Positions 17,282-26,145 of a stretch of DNA of 64,000 nucleotides are shown here, piece after piece. Every line of letters starts with the position of its first letter. The first letter of the stretch is position 1. Below the pieces are notes generated by a model, which worked only from the letters and a program-made list of their open reading frames with translations, was not told the DNA's origin and did no database searches. The translations under genes and the position numbers were made by a program. Source of the DNA: Pseudomonas putida S13.1.2 (lineage in GTDB: Bacteria > Pseudomonadota > Gammaproteobacteria > Pseudomonadales > Pseudomonadaceae); assembly GCF_000498395.2 (NCBI RefSeq), contig NZ_CP010979.1:4774001-4838000 (forward strand), read 5' to 3'.

Positions 17282-18523
17282 ATGTCCAGCCAGCCAAATA
17301 CCCAATTCCATAGCGATCTCGACAGCTCGCCCCTGCTGCTGCCGGCCAAGGTACTGCGCAACGACGCCGAAGCCTTGCAAGCGGCCCGCGAACTGGCCGA
17401 GGTTGCCCGCGAGCAAGCCGCCCGCCGCGACCAGCAACGCAAACTGCCGTGGGCGGAGATCGAGCTGTTCACCCGCAGCGGCCTGGGCAGCATCAGCGTA
17501 CCCAAGGCCCACGGCGGCCCCGACGTGTCGTTCGAAACCGTAGCCGAAGTGTTCCGCCTGATCAGCGCCGCCGACCCGGCGCTGGGGCAGATCCCGCAGA
17601 ACCAGTTCGGCATGCTGCAACTGATTCGCCTGACGGCCACCGAGGCGCAACAGGCGCTGATCTTCGGCAGCGTGCTCGACGGCTGGCGCATCGGCAATGC
17701 CGGCCCCGAGCGCGGCACCAAGGACACGCTCACCCTCAAGGCCCGGATCACCCGTGCCGGCGACAGCTATCGCATCAGCGGCGAGAAGTTCTACTCCACC
17801 GGCGCCCTGTTCGCCCACTGGGTGGCGGTAAAAGCTCTCGACGAGGAAGGCCGTCAGCGCCTGGCGTTCGTGCGCCGTGGCAGCCCGGGGCTGCGCATCG
17901 TCGATGACTGGTCCGGGTTCGGCCAGCGCACTACCGCCAGCGGCACTGTGCTGCTGGACCAGGTGCCGGTAGACGCGGAGCTGGTGATCGATAACTGGCG
18001 CCAGCGCGACATCCCCAACATCCAGGGCGCAGCCTCGCAGCTGATTCAGGCGGCGATCGACGCCGGCATTGCCGAAGCGGCAATCGATGATGCGATCACC
18101 TTCGTGCGTGAAAAGTCCCGCCCGTGGATTGAAGCCAACGTGGACCGCGCCAGCGACGACCCTTATGTGATCGCCGACATCGGCAGGCTGAAGCTTGAGC
18201 TGCACGCCGCCGAAGCGCTGCTGCGCAGGGCCGCGCGGGTACTCGACGAGGTCAATGCTGCGCCCATCGATGCAGCCAGCGCGGCCCGCGCCTCGATTGC
18301 GGTGGCCGAGGCCAAGGTGCTGACCACCGAAATTGCCCTGCAGGCCAGCGAGAAGCTGTTCGAACTGGCCGGCAGCCGCGCCACCCTTGCCGAGTTCAAC
18401 CTCGACCGCCACTGGCGCAATGCCCGGGTGCACACCCTGCACGACCCGGTGCGCTGGAAGTACCACGCGGTGGGCGCATACCACCTCAACGGCACCCTGC
18501 CTGCGCGGCATTCCTGGATCTGA
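17282..18523 (+). CDS. SfnB-family sulfur-acquisition flavin oxidoreductase (first paralog)
   Basis: This is an acyl-CoA-dehydrogenase-fold flavoprotein of the SfnB/DszC type (413 residues from the ATG at 17282, which has AAGGAG eight bases upstream). Family motifs are ELFTRSGLGSISVPKAHGG, GEKFYSTGALFA, DDWSGFGQRTTASG and the C-terminal NLDRHWRNARVHTLHDP. Relatives oxidise dialkyl sulfides, sulfones or dibenzothiophene using reduced flavin; the substrate here is unknown. It has one internal methionine and no cysteine. A second paralog follows, separated by a REP pair. Confidence 0.88.
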   Translation: MSSQPNTQFHSDLDSSPLLLPAKVLRNDAEALQAARELAEVAREQAARRDQQRKLPWAEIELFTRSGLGSISVPKAHGGPDVSFETVAEVFRLISAADPALGQIPQNQFGMLQLIRLTATEAQQALIFGSVLDGWRIGNAGPERGTKDTLTLKARITRAGDSYRISGEKFYSTGALFAHWVAVKALDEEGRQRLAFVRRGSPGLRIVDDWSGFGQRTTASGTVLLDQVPVDAELVIDNWRQRDIPNIQGAASQLIQAAIDAGIAEAAIDDAITFVREKSRPWIEANVDRASDDPYVIADIGRLKLELHAAEALLRRAARVLDEVNAAPIDAASAARASIAVAEAKVLTTEIALQASEKLFELAGSRATLAEFNLDRHWRNARVHTLHDPVRWKYHAVGAYHLNGTLPARHSWI

Positions 18524-18534
18524 TTTGCTGCCTT

Positions 18535-18653
18535 TGGGGCTGCTGCGCAGCCCTTCGCGGGCACGCCCGCTCCCACAGGATTACCGCCGCCTGAACGGGC
18601 ATCACTTTACCTGTGGGAGCGGGCAAGCCCGCGAAGGGCCGCGAAGCGGCCCC
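18535..18653. repeat. Paired TTCGCGGGC-type palindromic repeat inside the operon
   Basis: Left arm GGGGCTGCTGCGCAGCCCTT and right arm ending GGGCCGCGAAGCGGCCCC form an inverted pair around a 40-nt centre. It lies between two co-directional homologous genes, so it probably modulates message stability rather than ending transcription. Confidence 0.9.
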
Positions 18654-18664
18654 CGGAGAACTCT

Positions 18665-19846
18665 ATGACAATCGCTATCATCACCAGCGACGCCCAGGCC
18701 CTGGCCGTCGCCGAAGACATCGCCCAGCAACTGCGCCGCGACAGCGCCCTGCGCGACCGCGAGCGCCGCCTGCCGCATGCTGAACTGGAGCTGTTCACCC
18801 GCTCCGGCCTGTGGGCCATCAGCGTGCCCAAGGCCTTTGGCGGCGCCGGCGTGTCCAACGTCACCCTGGCCAAGGTCATCGCCCGTATCGCCCAGGCCGA
18901 CGGCTCGCTCGGGCAAATCCCGCAAAACCATTTCTACGGCCTGGAAGTGCTGCGGGTAAACGGCAGCCCCGAGCAGCAACAGCGCCTGTACGCCGAAGTA
19001 CTCGCCGGCCGCCGCTTCGGCAATGCCCTGGCCGAGCTAGGCACCAAGACCGCCAACGAACGCACCACCCGCCTGAGCCGAGACGGCGAGGGCTTTCGCA
19101 TCAACGGCCGCAAGTTCTATTCAACCGGCGCCATCTACGCCCAGCGCATTCCCACCTCGGTCGTTGATGACCAAGGCGTGCAGCAACTGGCCTTCGTCCC
19201 GGCCGACAGCCAGGGCTTGCAGGTGATCGACGACTGGAGCGGCTTCGGCCAGCGCACCACCGGCAGCGGTTCGGTGGTGTTCGACAACGTGTATGTCAGG
19301 GCCGCCGATGTGGTGCCGTTCCAGAGCGCGTTCGAGCGCCCCACCCCAGTCGGGCCGCTGGCGCAAATCCTCCATGCCGCCATCGACACTGGCATCGCCC
19401 GCGCCGCTTATGAAGATGCCCTGCACTTCGTGCGCACCCGCAGCCGCCCATGGGTCGACTCGGGCCTGGACAAGGCCACGGATGACCCGCTGACGCTGAA
19501 GAGTTTTGGTCACCTGGCGATCCGCCTGCATGCCGCCGAGGCCCTGCTGGAGCGTGCCGGCGAATACCTCGACCGCGCCCGCGACGACAGCACTGCCGAC
19601 AACGTTGCCGCCGCCTCCATTGCCGTGGCCGAAGCACGTGCCATCAGCACCGAGACTTCCCTCGCCGCCGGCACCGCCCTGTTCGAACTGGGCGGCAGCC
19701 AGGCCACCCTGGCCGAGCACAACCTCGACCGCCACTGGCGCAACGCCCGCGTGCACACCCTGCACGACCCGGTGCGCTGGAAGTATCACGCCATCGGCAA
19801 CTACTACCTCAACGATGCCAACCCGCCACGCCGGGGGACCATCTGA
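18665..19846 (+). CDS. SfnB-family sulfur-acquisition flavin oxidoreductase (second paralog)
   Basis: This 393-residue flavoprotein is homologous to the preceding gene and shares ELFTRSGLWAISVPKAFGG, GRKFYSTGAIYA, DDWSGFGQRTTGSG and the same C-terminal RHWRNARVHTLHDPVRWKYH. It contains no methionine except the initiator and no cysteine, remarkable at this length. Its stop overlaps the next start (TGATG). The pair may act on different substrates or form a heteromer; this is inference. Confidence 0.88.
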   Translation: MTIAIITSDAQALAVAEDIAQQLRRDSALRDRERRLPHAELELFTRSGLWAISVPKAFGGAGVSNVTLAKVIARIAQADGSLGQIPQNHFYGLEVLRVNGSPEQQQRLYAEVLAGRRFGNALAELGTKTANERTTRLSRDGEGFRINGRKFYSTGAIYAQRIPTSVVDDQGVQQLAFVPADSQGLQVIDDWSGFGQRTTGSGSVVFDNVYVRAADVVPFQSAFERPTPVGPLAQILHAAIDTGIARAAYEDALHFVRTRSRPWVDSGLDKATDDPLTLKSFGHLAIRLHAAEALLERAGEYLDRARDDSTADNVAAASIAVAEARAISTETSLAAGTALFELGGSQATLAEHNLDRHWRNARVHTLHDPVRWKYHAIGNYYLNDANPPRRGTI

Positions 19847-21237
19847 TGGCCAAGCAGATTCTGCTCAATGCCTTCAACATGAACTGCATCGGGCACATCA
19901 ACCACGGCCTGTGGACCCACCCACGGGACACCTCGACCCAGTACAAGTCCCTGGAGTACTGGACCAACCTGGCGCGCCTGCTGGAGCGCGGCCTGTTCGA
20001 CGGGCTGTTCATTGCCGACATCGTCGGCACCTACGACATCTACGGCCAGTCGCTGGACGTCACCCTCAAGGAGTCGATCCAGCTGCCGGTCAACGACCCG
20101 CTGCTGCTGGTTTCGGCCATGGCTGCGGTCACCCGCCACCTGGGTTTCGGCCTTACCGCCAACCTCACCTACGAGGCGCCGTACCTGTTCGCCCGGCGCC
20201 TTTCCACCCTCGACCACCTGAGCAATGGCCGGGTGGGCTGGAACATCGTCACCGGCTACCTCGACAGCGCCGCCCGCGCCATGGGCCTTGAGCAGCAGCC
20301 CGAGCACGACCGCCGCTATGACCAGGCCGACGAATACCTGCAGGTGCTGTACAAGCTGCTGGAAGGCAGCTGGGCCGACGACGCCGTGGTCGCAGACCGC
20401 GAGCAGCGTGTGTATGCCCAGCCCGAAAAGGTGCGCAAGGTCAGCCACCACGGCGAGTTCTACAACGTCGAGGGCTATCACCTGAGTGAACCCTCACCGC
20501 AACGCACCCCGGTATTGTTCCAGGCCGGCAGCTCGCAGCGTGGCCTGGCGTTCGCCGGCAACCATGCCGAATGCGTGTTCATCAGCGGCCAGGACAAGGC
20601 CGCCACCCGCGCCCAGGTCGACAAGGTACGCGCGGCCGCCCAGGCCGCCGGGCGCGACCCGCAAGCGGTCAAAGTGTTCATGGGCATCACGGTGATCGTC
20701 GCCGCCACCGAGCAAGCGGCCCAGGCCAAGCATGCCGAATACCTGCGCCATGCAAGCCCCGAGGCCGGCGTCGCGCACTTCGCCGCATCCACCGGCATCG
20801 ACTTTGCGGCCTATGGGCTGGACGAACCGATTGGCTTCAGCCAGGGCAATGCCATCCAGTCCGCCACGCGCCAGTTGCAGGACAACGCCTGGACCCGCCG
20901 TCGCCTTCTTGAACAGCACGCCCTGGGTGGCCGCTACGTAACCCTGGTCGGCTCACCGGAACAGGTGGCCGAACAGTTGATCGCCTGGGTCGACGAAACC
21001 GGGCTGGACGGCTTCAACCTGACCCGCACCGTCACCCCGGAAAGCTTCGAGGACTTCATCGACCTGGTCATCCCGCAGCTGCAACAGCGTGGCCGCTACA
21101 AGACCGCCTACGCCGAAGGCACCCTGCGCGAAAAGCTGTTCCAGGCTGACCACCCGCACCTGCCCGCCGATCACCCGGGCTCGACCTATCGCTTTACCCC
21201 GACCCCTGCCCCGACTGGAGCCCTGCACCATGCTTGA
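19846..21237 (+). CDS. DszA/NtaA/SnaA-type FMNH2-dependent monooxygenase
   Basis: This luciferase-like monooxygenase (463 residues) of the nitrilotriacetate / dibenzothiophene-sulfone monooxygenase branch would oxygenate a sulfur or nitrogen compound with reduced FMN. Visible family motifs are NAFNMNCIGHINHGLWTHPRD, LFDGLFIADIVGTYDIYG, HLGFGLTANLTYEAPYLFARR, GRVGWNIVTGY and HHGEFYNVEGYHLSEPSPQR. It is coupled to the SfnB-like gene upstream and overlaps metQ by 8 bp. No dedicated flavin reductase is adjacent; SsuE or another reductase could supply FMNH2. Confidence 0.88.
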   Translation: MAKQILLNAFNMNCIGHINHGLWTHPRDTSTQYKSLEYWTNLARLLERGLFDGLFIADIVGTYDIYGQSLDVTLKESIQLPVNDPLLLVSAMAAVTRHLGFGLTANLTYEAPYLFARRLSTLDHLSNGRVGWNIVTGYLDSAARAMGLEQQPEHDRRYDQADEYLQVLYKLLEGSWADDAVVADREQRVYAQPEKVRKVSHHGEFYNVEGYHLSEPSPQRTPVLFQAGSSQRGLAFAGNHAECVFISGQDKAATRAQVDKVRAAAQAAGRDPQAVKVFMGITVIVAATEQAAQAKHAEYLRHASPEAGVAHFAASTGIDFAAYGLDEPIGFSQGNAIQSATRQLQDNAWTRRRLLEQHALGGRYVTLVGSPEQVAEQLIAWVDETGLDGFNLTRTVTPESFEDFIDLVIPQLQQRGRYKTAYAEGTLREKLFQADHPHLPADHPGSTYRFTPTPAPTGALHHA

Positions 21238-22030
21238 GAAACTGTTCCGGCCCGTCGCGGCCTTTGCCCTCACCCTGGGCCTGTCCGCCAGTGCCCTGGC
21301 TGCCGAACCGCTGAAGATCGGTACCACTTCTGCCTTCGCCATTCCGCTGGAAGCTGCCGTGGAAGAAGCGCACAAGCAGGGCCTGGAAGTGAAGCTGATC
21401 GAGTTCAGCGACTGGATCGCGCCCAACGTCAGCCTCAACAGCGGCGACATCGACGTTAACTACTTCCAGCACATCCCGTTCCTTGAAAACGCCAAGGCTG
21501 CGGCAGGCTTCAACCTGGTGCCTTACGCGCCGGGCATCATCAACAACGTTGGCCTGTACTCGAAAAAGTACAAGAGCTTCGCCGAGCTGCCTGAAGGCGC
21601 CAGCGTGGCCATCGCCAACGACCCGATCAACAGCGGCCGTGGCCTGCTACTGCTGGCCAAGGCCGGGCTGATCACCCTGAAGCCAGGTGTTGGCTACAAG
21701 GCCACCGAAGACGACATCGTCGCCAACCCGAAAAAGCTGAAAATCCTTCAGGTCGAAGCGGTTCAGCTGGTCCGCGCCTACGACGATGCCGACCTGGTGC
21801 AGGGCTACCCGGCCTACATCCGCCTGGCCAACACCTTCGATGCCACCTCGGCATTGCTGTTCGACGGCCTGGAAAACAAGGAGTACGTGATCCAGTTCGT
21901 CATCCGCCCGCAAAGCAAGGACGACCCGCGCCTGGCCAGGTTCGTCGACATCTACCAGCACTCGCCCGAGGTGCGCGCAGCGTTGGACAAAGCCCACGGC
22001 AAGCTCTACCAAGCCGGCTGGGAAGGCTGA
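21230..22030 (+). CDS. metQ: MetQ-type substrate-binding lipoprotein-like protein
   Basis: This is the solute-binding subunit of a methionine-family (MetNIQ) importer (266 residues from the ATG at 21230, TGGAG upstream). The signal sequence ends near ALAA. I see no lipobox cysteine, so unlike E. coli MetQ it is probably a soluble periplasmic protein. NlpA-family motifs are FSDWIAPNVSLNSGDIDVNYFQH, IINNVGLYSKKYKS and VAIANDPINSGRGL. It has no methionine besides the start and no cysteine. Operon context suggests transport of the organosulfur substrate or product of the upstream oxygenases. Confidence 0.9.
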   Translation: MLEKLFRPVAAFALTLGLSASALAAEPLKIGTTSAFAIPLEAAVEEAHKQGLEVKLIEFSDWIAPNVSLNSGDIDVNYFQHIPFLENAKAAAGFNLVPYAPGIINNVGLYSKKYKSFAELPEGASVAIANDPINSGRGLLLLAKAGLITLKPGVGYKATEDDIVANPKKLKILQVEAVQLVRAYDDADLVQGYPAYIRLANTFDATSALLFDGLENKEYVIQFVIRPQSKDDPRLARFVDIYQHSPEVRAALDKAHGKLYQAGWEG

Positions 22031-22031
22031 C

Positions 22032-23141
22032 ATGAGCCAGGCCAGCGCGCTCAGGGCGCCTACACCACAACCATTGCCGCCAACGGTCAAGGAACAGGCC
22101 CTGCGCCCGGAGGTCAACGACGCCCATGTGCGCTTCATCGGCCTGGGCAAGACCTACCCTGGCCAGGCACAACCGGCCTTGCAAGGCATCGACCTGAACA
22201 TCCGCCATGGCGAGATCTTCGGCATCATCGGCCGCAGCGGTGCCGGCAAGTCTTCACTGCTGCGTACCATCAACCGCCTGGAGCAACCCAGCCAGGGCCG
22301 GGTACTGATCGACCAGGTGGACATCGCACCTTTCGACGAGGACCACCTGGTGGCCCTGCGCCGGCGCATCGGCATGATCTTCCAGCACTTCAACCTGATG
22401 TCGGCCAAGACCGTGTGGCAGAACGTCGAGCTGCCGTTGAAAGTGGCCGGCGTGGCCAAGGCCGAGCGCCAACGCAAGGTGCGCGAGCTGCTGGAGCTGG
22501 TCGGCTTGGAGGAAAAGCACCACGTGTACCCGGCGCAGCTTTCCGGCGGGCAGAAACAGCGCGTCGGCATTGCCCGGGCGCTGGTGCACGACCCCGAGAT
22601 TCTGCTGTGCGACGAGGCTACCTCGGCGCTGGACCCGGAAACCACCGCTTCGATCCTTGAGTTGCTGCGCGACATCAACCAGCGCCTGGGCCTCACCATC
22701 GTGCTGATCACCCACGAAATGGCGGTAATCCGCGATATCTGCCACCGGGTGGTCGTGCTGGAGCGCGGCGAGGTTGTCGAGCAGGGCGAAGTCTGGCGGG
22801 TGTTTGGTGCTCCACGCCACGAGGTCACCCGCACCCTGCTTGCGCCGTTGCAGGCCAGGTTGCCTGCCGCGCTGCAAGCCAGCTTGCGGGCCAGCCCGAC
22901 AAGCCGCGACAGCGCTGTGGTGCTGAAACTGACCCTGCTCGGCGAACCCGAGCTGTCTGCTTTGTTCAACGACCTGGGCGGCAGCGTGCGCCTGCTGCAG
23001 GGCGGCGTGGAAACCATCGGCGAGCATGCCTTGGGGCAACTGATCCTGTCGGTGCAACACTCGCCGCACGACACCCATCAATTGCTGGAACGTGCCCGCC
23101 GCTGGGCCGAGGACGTGGAGGTACTGGGCCATGTGGTTTGA
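22032..23141 (+). CDS. metN: MetN-type ABC transporter ATP-binding protein
   Basis: This ATPase (369 residues) has Walker A GRSGAGKSS at about 67-75, signature LSGGQKQR, Walker B ILLCDEATSALDPET and H-loop VLITHEMAVI. A C-terminal NIL-type regulatory domain (about residues 285-369) is typical of MetN and senses methionine in relatives. A 30-residue N-terminal extension precedes the core. It overlaps metI by 11 bp. Confidence 0.93.
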   Translation: MSQASALRAPTPQPLPPTVKEQALRPEVNDAHVRFIGLGKTYPGQAQPALQGIDLNIRHGEIFGIIGRSGAGKSSLLRTINRLEQPSQGRVLIDQVDIAPFDEDHLVALRRRIGMIFQHFNLMSAKTVWQNVELPLKVAGVAKAERQRKVRELLELVGLEEKHHVYPAQLSGGQKQRVGIARALVHDPEILLCDEATSALDPETTASILELLRDINQRLGLTIVLITHEMAVIRDICHRVVVLERGEVVEQGEVWRVFGAPRHEVTRTLLAPLQARLPAALQASLRASPTSRDSAVVLKLTLLGEPELSALFNDLGGSVRLLQGGVETIGEHALGQLILSVQHSPHDTHQLLERARRWAEDVEVLGHVV

Positions 23142-23775
23142 TCGCCTGCTGGAAGGCTTGCTCGATACCTTGCTGATGGTCGGCGTGTCGTCACTGGTTG
23201 CCCTGGTGGTAGGGGTGCCTATGGCGGTGCTGCTGGTCACCAGCGACAAGGGCGGAATATTCGAAGCACCGCTGCTGAACCGGGTGCTGGGCGCCTTCGT
23301 CAACCTGTTCCGCTCGATCCCGTTCCTGATCCTGATGGTCGCGCTGATACCCTTCACCCGCCTGGTGGTAGGCACCACCTACGGGGTGTGGGCGGCGGTG
23401 GTGCCGCTGACCATTGCCGCCACGCCGTTTTTTGCGCGCATTGCCGAGGTCAGCCTGCGCGAAGTCGACCATGGTTTGGTGGAAGCTGCACAGGCCATGG
23501 GCTGCCGGCGCTGGCACATCGTCTGGCACGTGCTGTTGCCCGAGGCGCTGCCGGGCATCGTCGGGGGTTTCACCATTACCCTGGTGACCCTGATCAACTC
23601 CTCGGCCATGGCCGGGGCAATCGGTGCCGGAGGCTTGGGCGACATTGCTTATCGGTATGGCTACCAGCGCTTTGACAGCCAGATCATGCTGACCGTGATT
23701 GCCATGCTGGTGGCATTGGTGGCGTTGATCCAGCTGGGCGGGGACCGCCTGGCGAAGGGCCTGAACAAGCGCTGA
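23131..23775 (+). CDS. metI: MetI-type ABC transporter permease
   Basis: This inner-membrane permease (214 residues from the ATG at 23131) has five hydrophobic segments. The MetI EAA motif (VEAAQAMGCRRWHIVWHVLLPEALPGI) and the GAIGAGGLGDIAYRYGYQRF segment are conserved. It is the last gene of the oxygenase-metQNI operon, followed by a long inverted repeat. Confidence 0.93.
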   Translation: MWFDRLLEGLLDTLLMVGVSSLVALVVGVPMAVLLVTSDKGGIFEAPLLNRVLGAFVNLFRSIPFLILMVALIPFTRLVVGTTYGVWAAVVPLTIAATPFFARIAEVSLREVDHGLVEAAQAMGCRRWHIVWHVLLPEALPGIVGGFTITLVTLINSSAMAGAIGAGGLGDIAYRYGYQRFDSQIMLTVIAMLVALVALIQLGGDRLAKGLNKR

Positions 23776-23807
23776 GATATTAGGCTTGAGAGATTTAGCG
23801 CCTGTGA

Positions 23808-24030
23808 GATCGAGCGCCGCCCGCGCGGCGCATCGCGAGCGAAGCTCGCTCCTACATCTGTTTCGGGCCAATTATTACTGGGGGATTTTGCGCGAGGCCG
23901 TTTTGCCGTCCACTTCTGTCTCGCGTCGGGCAAACAAGGCGGTCGCGAGCAATGGCACTGGCGTAACTGGTCCGAAACAAACGTAGGAGCGAGCTTCGCT
24001 CGCGATGCGCCGCGCGGGCGGCGCTCGATC
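23808..24030. repeat. 223-bp large inverted-repeat element with arms of about 63 bp
   Basis: The left arm, 23808-23870, begins GATCGAGCGCCGCCC and the right arm, 23968-24030, is its reverse complement with only about three differences. The 97-bp centre is itself partly self-complementary (TTTTGCGCGAGG and GGCGGTCGCGAGCAA regions). It carries the CGCGAGCGAAGCTCGCTCCT palindrome, a different family from the other repeats here. It lies between convergent metI and the GGDEF/EAL gene. Confidence 0.88.
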
Positions 24031-24065
24031 CCACAGGCGCTGCACGACCTGCGCCGGACATACCC

Positions 24066-25961
24066 TCAATCCCAGCGCAGATCCGCAGCCGGCACCGGCC
24101 GCCCGAACCAGTACCCCTGCCCCAGCTGGCACTGCTCCTGCAGCAGGAAGCTGGCCTGCTCCGCCTGTTCGATGCCCTCGGCATGCACCTGCATGCCCAT
24201 GCTGCGTGCCAGGGCAATGATTACCCGCACGATCGCGATGTCATCTTCATCCAGGGGCAACCCGGCAACGAAACCCTGGTCGATCTTCAGCTTCTGCACC
24301 GGCAAACGCTTGAGCCGCAGCAACGACGAATACCCGGTGCCAAAGTCGTCGATGGCCAGGGTCACGCCCAGCTCTCGCAATCGGTGCAACTGCTCCAGCG
24401 CCACTTCCGGGTCTTCCATCACGGCGCTCTCGGTGACTTCCAGCTCCAACAGGGCCGGGGCCAGGCCGGTGTCGTGCAGCACTTGGGCAATCTGCCGGTA
24501 CAGCTCGTGCTGGCCAAACAGCCGGCTGGAGATGTTCACCGCCACAAACGCCAACTGCCGGCCTTCGGCCTGCCACTGCACCATTTGCCGACAGGCCTGG
24601 CGCAGCACCCAGGTGTCGATTTCGGCGATCAGCCCGGTGCGCTCGGCAATCGGGATGAACTCGCCCGGCGGCACCAGGCCGCGCTGCGGGTGCTGCCAGC
24701 GCACCAGCGTCTCGACCCCGACCTGCCGGCCTGTCGCCAGGTCATGTACCGGCTGGAAGTACACCCGCAGCTCGTCCTGCTCCAGGGCCCGACGTAGCTC
24801 ACCGGCGGTCTCGACCCGGTGCTGGGCGTGAGCGGTCAGCTCTTCGGTGTACAGCGCATAGCAGGCCCGACCATTGCTTTTGGCCTTGTACAACGCTGCG
24901 TCAGCATTACGCAGCAACTGCTCGGCGCTCAAGGCGTCGCTGGGGAACAGGCTGATACCGACGCTGGCACTGATGAACAGGCGATTTTCCTCGAGCAGGA
25001 ATGGCTCGCGCATACGCTCGATGATGCACTGCGCCAGCTTGCCCGCCTGGCCGACCTGCTGGCAGTTTTCGGCCAGCACGCCAAACTCGTCGCCGCCCAG
25101 GCGCGCCAGGGTCACGCCGTTGCCCAGCACCTCGCCCAGGCGCTCGCCCACCAGCTTCAGCAACTGGTCACCGATGGTGTGGCCCAGGCCGTCATTGATA
25201 CTCTGGAAATGGTCCAGGTCCAGCAACAACAGGGCACAGCCGCGCTTGTTGGCCTGGGCGGCCGCCAGGGCTTGCTCGACCCGGTCGCTGAACAGCAGGC
25301 GGTTGGGCAGGCCGGTCAGCGGATCGTGGTGGGCCAGGTAGGCCAGCTCCTGCTCCGAATGCTTGATCGCACTGATATCACTGAACACCGCCACGTAATG
25401 GCTCAGCTCACCGTCGTCATCGCGGATGGCGCAAATGGTCTGCCATTGCGGGTAGATCTCACCGCTTTTGCGCCTGTTCCAGATTTCGCCGCTCCACTCG
25501 CCCCGCGCGGCCAGGGTGGCAAAGATCTGCTGGTAGAACGCCTGGCCATGGCGGCCCGATTTGAACTTGCTCGGGCGCTGGCCGATCACCTCGTCCTGCT
25601 GGTAGCCGGTGATGCGCATGAAGGCGCGGTTGACGTGCACGATCAGGCCCTGGCGGTCGGTGACCAGCACACCTTCGAGGGTGCTGTCGAACACTGCAGC
25701 AGCCATACGCAGCCGCTCCCGGTCCTCCCCACGCAAGCGTGCTCCAATGCCGATGAAGTTCAACAGCCTCACGCGCGAAACATAAATGAGCACGGCGCTG
25801 AACAGCACCCACAACACCACATTGATCTGCCGCCCCACAGTCAGCGCCAGGGGGTCGTCAGTCATGCCGTGCAGCATCACCTCGGCCAGCGCCAGCCAGA
25901 GGATCGAGAGCACCACATACAGCGCAGCCATGCGCAAGGCGTCGCGAACGGAAACAGACAT
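24066..25961 (-). CDS. Membrane PAS-GGDEF-EAL cyclic-di-GMP protein
   Basis: This is a 631-residue signalling protein with two N-terminal membrane helices (about 11-33 and 44-64), a PAS domain (about 82-200), a GGDEF domain (motif LGGDEFG, GGDEF at 289-293) and a C-terminal EAL domain. The EAL signature reads ETL (417-419) but the catalytic glutamate is kept, as are EVTESAVM, IDDFGTGYSSL and LKIDQGFV. No RxxD inhibitory site precedes the GGDEF. It is therefore probably mainly a cyclic-di-GMP phosphodiesterase, which is inference. It is divergent from desA, an arrangement I recall for PA0285 (PipA) of P. aeruginosa. Confidence 0.9.
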   Translation of the reverse strand: MSVSVRDALRMAALYVVLSILWLALAEVMLHGMTDDPLALTVGRQINVVLWVLFSAVLIYVSRVRLLNFIGIGARLRGEDRERLRMAAAVFDSTLEGVLVTDRQGLIVHVNRAFMRITGYQQDEVIGQRPSKFKSGRHGQAFYQQIFATLAARGEWSGEIWNRRKSGEIYPQWQTICAIRDDDGELSHYVAVFSDISAIKHSEQELAYLAHHDPLTGLPNRLLFSDRVEQALAAAQANKRGCALLLLDLDHFQSINDGLGHTIGDQLLKLVGERLGEVLGNGVTLARLGGDEFGVLAENCQQVGQAGKLAQCIIERMREPFLLEENRLFISASVGISLFPSDALSAEQLLRNADAALYKAKSNGRACYALYTEELTAHAQHRVETAGELRRALEQDELRVYFQPVHDLATGRQVGVETLVRWQHPQRGLVPPGEFIPIAERTGLIAEIDTWVLRQACRQMVQWQAEGRQLAFVAVNISSRLFGQHELYRQIAQVLHDTGLAPALLELEVTESAVMEDPEVALEQLHRLRELGVTLAIDDFGTGYSSLLRLKRLPVQKLKIDQGFVAGLPLDEDDIAIVRVIIALARSMGMQVHAEGIEQAEQASFLLQEQCQLGQGYWFGRPVPAADLRWD

Positions 25962-26145
25962 GTCGGGTGGGATTGGCCATCAGAAAGGAAGGGCGATTAT
26001 AAAGGTTCTGGTGCTCTATGGGGGCGGGCGCGCCCGCTCCCACCTCGACCGCGTGAAACATCGCGTGGTCAGCTTTGACTGGTTTTATTTCCCCGCCAAG
26101 GGATAATCAGCCCTTCCCCCCCGCATTTCGAGGGTATTTACACCT

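Noticed and set aside
21900..22031. S-box or other riboswitch upstream of metN/metQ
   Set aside because: There is no leader: metQ starts inside the preceding gene and metN follows by one base, leaving no room for a structured aptamer.
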